Part shown: piece by piece, positions 1-4,039 of the stretch
How the letters are laid out: every line of letters begins with the position of its first letter
How positions within the stretch are numbered: the stretch's first letter is position 1
Assembly: GCA_021106755.1 (NCBI GenBank)
Contig: JAIOTM010000319.1
Location: 1-5,482, forward strand
Direction: 5' to 3'
Length of the DNA: 5,482 bases
Origin: Candidatus Cloacimonadota bacterium
GTDB taxonomy: Bacteria > Cloacimonadota > Cloacimonadia > Cloacimonadales > JAIOQZ01
The notes under the pieces: generated by a model
The model's database searches: none
What the model saw: the letters and a program-made list of their open reading frames with translations, nothing else
What the model was told of the DNA's origin: nothing
Made by a program: the position numbers and the translations under genes

Positions 1-255
1 CATCGAATGCGGGGGCATAAAGTGAAAGTAAGAGGACATTTCAAAACAAATCTCTTTGTCTATTGCACTGCCATTGCAATCAATTTGGGAAGGATTTATC
101 GAAATAATGTGAAAATACCAGAAAAAATTCCGGCAATTCCTCTTTTCAGGCTTGCATTTGAATATTTCTGTAAACATCGGAAAATCTTGCGTAATTTTCT
201 ATGGTTTATTGCGGAGAACGGGATATTATCAAAAAAACTTAAATTGAGTTTTTAG
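1..255 (+). CDS. DDE transposase, C-terminal fragment (5' end outside window)
   Basis: The frame is open from the first base, so this is the end of a longer gene and the ATG at 7 is not a real start. The segment from about residue 3 reads M-R-G-H-K-V-K-V-R-G-H-F-K-T-N-L and then T-A-I-A-I-N-L-G-R-I. This R-x-R-G-x-x-K, then T-A-x-x-x-N-L-x-R-I pattern is what I know from the end of IS1182/IS5-like DDE transposases, which commonly finish 'ARYRG..K......TA...NLKR'. About 50 further basic and aromatic residues follow before TAG at 253-255. The catalytic residues would lie upstream, outside the window, so whether the enzyme is intact cannot be judged. The stop codon lies inside the presumed terminal inverted repeat (246-265), as in compact IS elements. 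The family assignment is from memory and moderate; that it is a transposase is better supported because the adjacent repeat recurs as the end of another element. Confidence 0.7.
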   Translation, partial: HRMRGHKVKVRGHFKTNLFVYCTAIAINLGRIYRNNVKIPEKIPAIPLFRLAFEYFCKHRKILRNFLWFIAENGILSKKLKLSF

Positions 256-265
256 AGGGAACTCA
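246..265 (+). repeat. Terminal inverted repeat, right end of the IS
   Basis: The sequence GAGTTTTTAGAGGGAACTCA matches positions 2121-2140 at 19 of 20 bases; only base 258 differs (G here, T there). Its reverse complement matches the left end of the short element (1992-2010) at 17 of 19 bases. It contains the transposase stop codon TAG at 253-255. Read inward, the end begins TGAGTTCCCTCTAAAAACT. Confidence 0.65.
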
Positions 266-612
266 GTATTATCAACTGCAATTCAATTAAAGATGTTTTT
301 CAAATCAATTTATTGCAATTTGTAAATTGTGATAAAATTATATACTGCAAATCCGATAATAAAAATACAATAAATTCCTTATTGAAAAAATCATCTCAAT
401 TCATAAATAAAAACAAAACGTTTGTGACAAAACATAAAGTAGCTGATGGATACATTTTAAAATTATCTGCATCTGTAATTCATTTTGACTTAGATTTATC
501 TTTTCTAAGGATACGGAAGAAAATATCTCATAAGTATTTATCGCAATCTGCAAGAAATCCAGAGATAGTATCAATTCATGAAACCTTTCTTCCATTGGTT
601 GCGGAGACATAG
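266..612 (+). pseudogene. Open frame without a start codon, possible 3' remnant of a gene cut by the IS
   Basis: The frame stays open from just after the transposase stop to TAG at 610-612, about 115 codons. That is long for DNA as A+T-rich as this, where stop triplets are frequent. It has no ATG; the only start-like codon is TTG at 313, which has no Shine-Dalgarno sequence ahead of it. A frame that begins at the IS boundary and has its own stop but no start is what an insertion into a gene would leave. I recognise no family. The predicted product is Lys/Asn/Ser-rich in its first half, with no membrane segment, and its last third includes a basic stretch (residues R-I-R-K-K). A competing minus-strand frame (401-634, GTG start, no ribosome binding site) overlaps it, so the coding strand is uncertain and the whole stretch may be non-coding. 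Confidence 0.3.
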
Positions 613-799
613 ATTGATCTTGACGATTGGCCACGTTTTTTAAGAGAATATACTAATAGTTAATTCTGCATACTTTGGAAACCTAATCAGTAATCATTTA
701 CATCTGGAGAAAAACTTGGAGTAGTAATATTGCATGTATTTGCATCTTAAAAGTGTGCTGCAAATACAAGCGAAAGCTTCTAGTTTAACTCAATAACCT
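613..799. other. Non-coding gap downstream of the minus-strand gene
   Basis: No gene is visible on either strand. It holds the 10-bp inverted repeat at 735-768 and, directly beside it, a small AAGC-GAAA-GCTT hairpin (768-779) with a GNRA-type tetraloop. Neither is followed by a T-run in either direction, so no classical intrinsic terminator is supported for the 349-residue gene that ends at 800. Confidence 0.5.
735..768. repeat. 10-bp perfect inverted repeat with 14-nt loop
   Basis: TGTATTTGCA (735-744) and TGCAAATACA (759-768) are exact reverse complements separated by 14 nt. It lies 32-65 nt past the stop of the minus-strand gene, where a 3' end structure would be expected. The stem is A+T-rich and lacks a trailing U-tract on the minus-strand transcript, so a role in transcript 3' end protection is only a guess. 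It could equally be a protein-binding site. Confidence 0.4.
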
Positions 800-1849
800 T
801 CAATCATAAACAGTATCATACTCAATGCTACATCGGCAACCATAATCGCCAGAAGTACACTTTCTAAAAGGCGGTAAATCGTTAAGACCAACAATACGTA
901 TTTTCTTTCCTTCTATTGCATTGCAATACTGGCAACTACATTCTTCTAAAGTTACAATCTTCCCAGTAACTTGATTTGATGAAGTGCTAGCCTGCATGAA
1001 ATCTCGTAGTGAGTACAATTTCATTGAGATCGTATTAATCATTTTGCTGATATTGGCTAATTTCAATTCAGAAACTTTTGCTGAATTCGCCATCAGAGTG
1101 GATAGCTCTGTCGAAATCTCAATCCAGAATACACTATCTAAATCAAACTTATCTCTAATGGTGGAAATTGATTCTGTTTCAATGATTTTTTCAATTAGAT
1201 CCGTTTTCTTGCGAATTTTAAATGGAAACTGTCTTTTCAATTCAGTCATTTTAAAAGTGGTCATAAAAGTGCTTATTTCATTATCTTGCAATACATGTAA
1301 TGTAATAAGTTTTTTCTTGATTAGATTCTCAAAATTCATTTTGTTATTTGTGTAACTTCTGCTGGAAGTTTTCCCATTTTCCTTTTCGATAACAAGAATT
1401 TCATGATTGGGGAGTTCAATGCGAGGTATAGGATTAATCTCGGTAGTCTCATCACAAGAATAATATCTATAGAAAAAAGTATCAGGTAGGAGTTGTTCTA
1501 ATTCTTCCCAAATATCTTGTGGGGTTAGTCCGAAAACAGGCGGCTTCAATAATACTTCCAATATCTTGTATATGGTGCTTCTATTGAGATTGTTACTAAA
1601 GCCATCTGCAAAAAATTCATAATGTTTTGCCAATATTGCATTTAATTCTTCATTCTCGAATATACCGTAATCTTCTTGAGTATAGGTTGTTTTATCAGTT
1701 TTTTCTTCAACTTTGTCTGCATTATCTTGTGTTGGAATATTTTTTTGTTGCTTCGAGTCAATATTACTTATCCGAGCATGTGAAATCCTGTGGAAAATTG
1801 CCAATATACTAACAACAACAATTATAACTATTACAATTTCAAAAATCAT
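800..1849 (-). CDS. Membrane-anchored protein with SAP-like segment and gpF-like cysteine tail, function unknown
   Basis: This is a complete 349-residue gene starting at ATG 1849-1847, with a ribosome binding site (GGAAAGG, complement of about 1858-1864) 8 nt upstream. I do not recognise the full-length family. Residues 2-19 form one hydrophobic helix (I/V-rich), a membrane anchor or uncleaved signal. Residues 27-62 are a polar Q/K/T/D/E linker. Residues 63-130 look like a folded domain (P-P-V-F-G-L-T, then W-E-E-L-E). Residues 200-223 (K-M-T-E-L-K, then K-K-T-D-L-I-E-K-I) resemble a SAP nucleic-acid-binding helix pair, with a shortened loop and no usual glycine. The tail holds six clustered cysteines, C304, C306, C309, C331, C338 and C340, spaced CxCxxC then CxxxxxxCxC. 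With I-E-G-K at 312-315 and L-P-P-F at 325-328, this resembles the C..C..hxGK..PP...CRC tail of Mu gpF-type head morphogenesis proteins, likely metal-binding. Its A+T-rich composition and position between two mobile elements suggest acquired DNA. It is certainly a gene; all functional reading is inference. Confidence 0.85.
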   Translation of the reverse strand: MIFEIVIVIIVVVSILAIFHRISHARISNIDSKQQKNIPTQDNADKVEEKTDKTTYTQEDYGIFENEELNAILAKHYEFFADGFSNNLNRSTIYKILEVLLKPPVFGLTPQDIWEELEQLLPDTFFYRYYSCDETTEINPIPRIELPNHEILVIEKENGKTSSRSYTNNKMNFENLIKKKLITLHVLQDNEISTFMTTFKMTELKRQFPFKIRKKTDLIEKIIETESISTIRDKFDLDSVFWIEISTELSTLMANSAKVSELKLANISKMINTISMKLYSLRDFMQASTSSNQVTGKIVTLEECSCQYCNAIEGKKIRIVGLNDLPPFRKCTSGDYGCRCSIEYDTVYD

Positions 1850-1991
1850 TTTTACTACCTTTCCTGTAAAAATTTACGCTACAAGCTATCCCATCTTTCG
1901 AATAAATTAAGCTAAGTGCTTGCTATTACGTCAGCGGAAATATTTGTGGGCATTATAAACTAAAATATTCTTCATTAGACTATACAAGTCT

Positions 1992-2010
1992 TGAGTCCGC
2001 TCTAAAAACT
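1992..2010 (+). repeat. MITE left terminal inverted repeat
   Basis: TGAGTCCGCTCTAAAAACT pairs with 2122-2140 except at two positions. It also matches the inward-read IS end (complement of 247-265) at 17 of 19 bases. Confidence 0.7.
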
Positions 2011-2041
2011 ATGCTTAGAAAAATATTGCAAAAAAAACACG

Positions 2042-2061
2042 TTGTGTTCACTCGAAAAACA
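2042..2061 (+). repeat. Internal end-like copy inside the MITE
   Basis: TTGTGTTCACTCGAAAAACA matches the inward-read right end extended by one outer base (TTGAGTTCACTCTAAAAACT) at 17 of 20 bases, in the orientation of the left end. The 15-base core GTTCACTCGAAAAAC (2046-2060) has a single mismatch. It could be a second transposase-binding site or the scar of a nested or rearranged element. No AGTCT precedes it, so it is not itself a duplicated insertion end. Confidence 0.5.
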
Positions 2062-2121
2062 AGACATCGCTCTTTGAATGAGATATTTGAGCTTTGCTTT
2101 CAACCATATTTTACAGCCCCG

Positions 2122-2140
2122 AGTTTTTAGAGTGAACTCA
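2122..2140 (-). repeat. MITE right terminal inverted repeat
   Basis: Read inward on the minus strand it is TGAGTTCACTCTAAAAACT. Extended by one inner base (2121-2140), it differs from the IS end at 246-265 by one base in 20, closer than the two MITE ends are to each other. Confidence 0.7.
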
Positions 2141-2240
2141 AGTCTTAGTAAGCATACTTTTTTTCGTTCTTTTTATCAACAAGCTATTTTTTGAATAGAA
2201 ATTACAAAAATATGATTACTTTTGCAGTAAATTTTGTCAA

Positions 2241-2253
2241 GGAGAAATTCTCC
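2241..2253. repeat. Small perfect palindrome
   Basis: GGAGAA-A-TTCTCC is a 13-base perfect inverted repeat about 215 nt upstream of the hydrolase gene. It could be an operator half-site pair, but it is short enough to arise by chance and no second copy was found. Confidence 0.25.
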
Positions 2254-2372
2254 AGATATTTGGTCACCATTCGGCACTTTTGAGAAAGCCGATCCTTATG
2301 TATCAATAGGTTACTGGCACAAAAATACGATGTTAGAGTTTTTTAATCGAAAGATGGCATAACCAAATCTTC

Positions 2373-2399
2373 TTGAAAAAATGGGGATATGCCTATAAT
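2373..2399 (+). promoter_or_regulatory. Candidate promoter for the plus-strand operon (distal)
   Basis: TTGAAA at 2373-2378 (5/6 to the sigma70 -35 consensus) is followed after 15 nt by a perfect TATAAT at 2394-2399. The spacer is two bases short of ideal. An imperfect inverted repeat, ATGGGGATA (2381-2389) against TATCCCAT (2400-2407), flanks the -10 box, so repressor control is possible. Transcription would start about 60 nt before the hydrolase ATG. Sigma70-like consensus is assumed, since the phylum is unknown. Confidence 0.3.
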
Positions 2400-2412
2400 T
2401 ATCCCATATAAA

Positions 2413-2440
2413 TTGACAGTTGCATCATTTCCAATAAAAG
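2413..2440 (+). promoter_or_regulatory. Candidate promoter for the plus-strand operon (proximal)
   Basis: A perfect TTGACA at 2413-2418 is followed after 16 nt by TAAAAG at 2435-2440 (4/6 to the -10 consensus). It would give a leader of about 20 nt containing the ribosome binding site at 2459-2463. It competes with the distal candidate, and in A+T-rich DNA one or both may be chance matches. Confidence 0.25.
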
Positions 2441-2467
2441 TATCCATAGTAATTATATGGAAGTAAC

Positions 2468-3367
2468 ATGGTAACATTGCAGGAAATTACATATCGAATA
2501 TGTATCTGTAAAGCAGATACTGGATTTGTTAACGGAGTCATCATTCGGGGTGATTCCGGGTTGATAATCATTGATACAATGTTGTTCCCAAAAGACTCCC
2601 GTGCAATGGCTGTTATTGCAAAAAGTTTCAACAAACCAATTAAATTTGTAATCAACACGCACTGGCACAGCGACCATTGCTACGGTAACAGATACTTTGC
2701 GAATGAGTACACCACAGTAATCGCTCATCAGGATTTCCGCGATACTATAATCCGCGAGAAGCCAGTAATTGCCCGGAAAGAATCTTTCATTAAGCGAAAA
2801 AACTTAGTGTATCCACATATCACATTTCTCAATGAACTGTCATTTGAAAATCCATACAAGCTGAAAATGATTCACATGCCCGGACACACTATTGATAGCT
2901 CTATAATTCTGGATGAAGCCAGAGGAGTTGTCATTGTCGGCGATACAGTTCTGAACAGTCGGGACGGTCGTTTCGCGATACCATATTTCTATTGGGGTAA
3001 CAGTAATCAGCTACTGCAATCGCAGAAGCAACTTCTGGGAATGGATATCAAAACTATAATTCCCGGTCATGGAAATGTCGTAGGAAAAGATAAAATCCTG
3101 CTTGATATTCGCTATATCACCACTCTGAAGTCTTTGTTTGGTAAATGGCTTAAAAGAAATGAGGTAGAGGTAAGAAGAGGAGTAGAGTTAAGCGGAGAAA
3201 TCGAAATTGCGTCACTAATCGTTAAGGATATACCCATAACAAGCTGTCTTCCCGAATTCCGGTACGAGGATTTCTGGGTACCACGAATGCACGAGCTGAA
3301 CATTCAGCAGTTGCTGAGAGAATTTTCTTTCACGAAGAAAGTAACCGAAAAAACAGAGGAAAAATGA
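2468..3367 (+). CDS. Metallo-beta-lactamase-fold hydrolase
   Basis: This is a 299-residue cytoplasmic enzyme with no signal peptide. The zinc-binding signature is complete: HWHSDH gives H65, H67, D69 and H70; P-G-H-T gives H140; V-G-D gives D159; P-G-H-G gives H201. An early D-S-G-L-I-I-I-D strand pair (residues 29-36) is also typical of the fold. A full ligand set implies a dinuclear metal site and hydrolase activity of the glyoxalase II-like broad group, but the substrate cannot be read from sequence. Residues about 235-299 extend past the core fold, with an acidic/hydrophobic segment and a charged K/E-rich end. The ATG at 2468 is the first after an in-frame TAA at 2450-2452 and has GGAAG at 2459-2463, 4 nt upstream, a slightly tight spacing. 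Its stop overlaps the next gene by ATGA, so the two are probably translationally coupled and may act in the same process. Beta-lactamase activity is not implied. Confidence 0.92.
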   Translation: MVTLQEITYRICICKADTGFVNGVIIRGDSGLIIIDTMLFPKDSRAMAVIAKSFNKPIKFVINTHWHSDHCYGNRYFANEYTTVIAHQDFRDTIIREKPVIARKESFIKRKNLVYPHITFLNELSFENPYKLKMIHMPGHTIDSSIILDEARGVVIVGDTVLNSRDGRFAIPYFYWGNSNQLLQSQKQLLGMDIKTIIPGHGNVVGKDKILLDIRYITTLKSLFGKWLKRNEVEVRRGVELSGEIEIASLIVKDIPITSCLPEFRYEDFWVPRMHELNIQQLLREFSFTKKVTEKTEEK

Positions 3368-3975
3368 AAATACTTCTCGGAACGCATAATCACGACAAAG
3401 TAAAAGAGATTCGGGCGATAATGGCAATGGTCTCTGGAATCGAAGTCATTAGCATTGACGATTTGGCGATAACAGTGCCGGATGTTGTGGAAGACAGAGA
3501 TACAATCGAAGGAAACGCTATAAAAAAAGCAAGCGAGATAGCAGATTTGACCGGACTACCGACTCTCGCGGATGATACTGGTCTGTTTGTTCGTGCTATG
3601 AACTGGAATCCCGGAGTTTATGCAGCCCGCTACGCTGGCGAGAATTGCAGTTATCAGGATAACCGATTGAAAATGCTTGAAGAGATGAAACTCCTCAATG
3701 ATAGATATGCTGAATTTCGAACTGTTGTAGCTTTTTGTGAACCGGAAAAGCAAATCGGTACCGCGAAAGGTGTAGTTGTCGGAAGTATTACACGTGAAGA
3801 ATTCGGGGAGCAGGGATTTGGTTACGACGCAATTTTCCGGGCGGAAGAGAGTGGGCTAACATTCGGAGAAATGGGTGGTAACGAAAAACATACCATCAGT
3901 CACAGAGGAAGAGCTTTTCGGGCAATTTTGCCCTTGCTTCAGACCTGGTTGCAAAAAAAAACACAGGAAAGTTGA
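3364..3975 (+). CDS. rdgB: Non-canonical purine NTP pyrophosphatase (RdgB/HAM1 family)
   Basis: This 203-residue protein has the usual family length. The family hydrolyses ITP, dITP and XTP to the monophosphate and pyrophosphate, keeping deaminated purines out of DNA and RNA; it is a cytoplasmic homodimer needing Mg2+. Family landmarks appear in order: T-H-N-H-D-K (7-12) at the N-terminal nucleotide-binding loop, I-E-G-N-A (48-52), L-A-D-D-T-G-L (68-74) with the catalytic acidic pair D70/D71, P-G-V-Y-A-A-R-Y-A-G (83-92), G-F-G-Y-D (151-155), T-F-G-E-M (166-170) and I-S-H-R-G (178-182). One departure is A156 after G-F-G-Y-D, where most members have proline. The start ATG (3364) overlaps the upstream stop by four bases, and AGAGGA at 3355-3360 lies just ahead inside the upstream gene. 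The family is nearly certain; the symbol follows the E. coli homologue. Confidence 0.95.
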   Translation: MKILLGTHNHDKVKEIRAIMAMVSGIEVISIDDLAITVPDVVEDRDTIEGNAIKKASEIADLTGLPTLADDTGLFVRAMNWNPGVYAARYAGENCSYQDNRLKMLEEMKLLNDRYAEFRTVVAFCEPEKQIGTAKGVVVGSITREEFGEQGFGYDAIFRAEESGLTFGEMGGNEKHTISHRGRAFRAILPLLQTWLQKKTQES

Positions 3976-3993
3976 AGTTGATGGATTATTTGT

Positions 3994-4022
3994 TTGACAC
4001 AGAGAAGCTAAAAAACTATAGC
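3994..4022 (+). promoter_or_regulatory. Candidate internal promoter ahead of the phosphomutase gene
   Basis: A perfect TTGACA (3994-3999) and TATAGC (4017-4022, 4/6 to TATAAT) are separated by exactly 17 nt. A start site 6-8 nt after the -10 box would fall near 4029, on the first base of the ribosome binding site, leaving a leader of only about 10 nt. It would let the phosphomutase be expressed independently of the two upstream genes. Confidence 0.4.
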
Positions 4023-4028
4023 TCATGC

Positions 4029-4033
4029 AGGAG
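4029..4033 (+). promoter_or_regulatory. Ribosome binding site that fixes the phosphomutase start
   Basis: AGGAG lies 6 nt before the ATG at 4040. It is inside the slightly longer frame beginning at ATG 4025, so that upstream ATG, which has no site of its own, is unlikely to be the start. Confidence 0.75.
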
Positions 4034-4039
4034 AATACA

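Larger units (their letters stand above)
1..265 (+). mobile_element. Right end of an insertion sequence
   Basis: This covers the transposase 3' end plus the terminal repeat at 246-265. The right boundary is set at 265 because the sequence shared with the short element at 1992-2140 stops there: GAACTCA is shared, then GTATT here against AGTCT there. The left end and the target duplication lie outside the window. The open frame immediately beyond the boundary (266-612) may be the gene it interrupted. Confidence 0.6.
1987..2145. mobile_element. 149-bp MITE-like element with 5-bp target duplication
   Basis: The element proper is 1992-2140. Its ends, TGAGTCCGCTCTAAAAACT (1992-2010) and the reverse complement of 2122-2140 (TGAGTTCACTCTAAAAACT), match at 17 of 19 bases. 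AGTCT is present directly outside both ends (1987-1991 and 2141-2145), a perfect 5-bp target duplication. There is no reading frame inside, so it cannot encode a transposase. Its right end matches the right end of the IS at 246-265 at 19 of 20 bases, so that IS family is the likely source of transposase. The unequal divergence of its two ends and the intact duplication suggest insertion by transposition, not a deletion remnant in place. Apart from the ends and an internal end-like copy, I saw no convincing similarity to the IS fragment, but only the last 265 bases of the IS are visible. Confidence 0.72.
1850..2467. other. Long A+T-rich intergenic region between divergent genes, containing a MITE
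   Basis: No gene is supported here. On the minus strand a TATAAT (complement of 1952-1957) lies about 100 nt ahead of the 349-residue gene, but no good -35 hexamer stands 16-18 nt from it. The 149-bp MITE occupies 1992-2140. The stretch 2146-2370 holds T-rich sequence and the small palindrome at 2241-2253. Two promoter-like hexamer pairs for the plus-strand operon lie at 2373-2440. The upstream parts of both divergent genes therefore flank the MITE. Confidence 0.6.

Noticed and set aside
401..634. 77-codon minus-strand frame with GTG start
   Set aside because: No ribosome binding site at the GTG or at the internal ATG (595-593), no recognisable motif, and it overlaps the longer plus-strand open frame. 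It is kept only as a caveat on that remnant.
768..779. AAGC-GAAA-GCTT mini-hairpin as a terminator
   Set aside because: The stem is only four base pairs and no T-run follows on either strand.
984..1355. 123-codon plus-strand frame inside the 349-residue gene
   Set aside because: It is antisense to a gene with a good ribosome binding site, membrane helix and conserved-looking cysteine motif; its hydrophobic product is an antisense shadow.
1952..1957. TATAAT on the minus strand as promoter of the 349-residue gene
   Set aside because: No acceptable -35 hexamer at 16-18 nt, and TATAAT is expected by chance in DNA this A+T-rich; it is mentioned only in the intergenic description.
2036..2048. AACAC-GTT-GTGTT hairpin
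   Set aside because: The stem is five base pairs and lies inside the MITE, overlapping the internal end-like copy; it is too short to count as a separate feature.
1850..2467. Searched for CRISPR repeats, tRNA genes and riboswitch-like structures
   Set aside because: No regularly spaced direct repeats, no tRNA cloverleaf or T-loop GTTCRANNC with matching arms, and no recognisable riboswitch core were seen here or in the other gaps.
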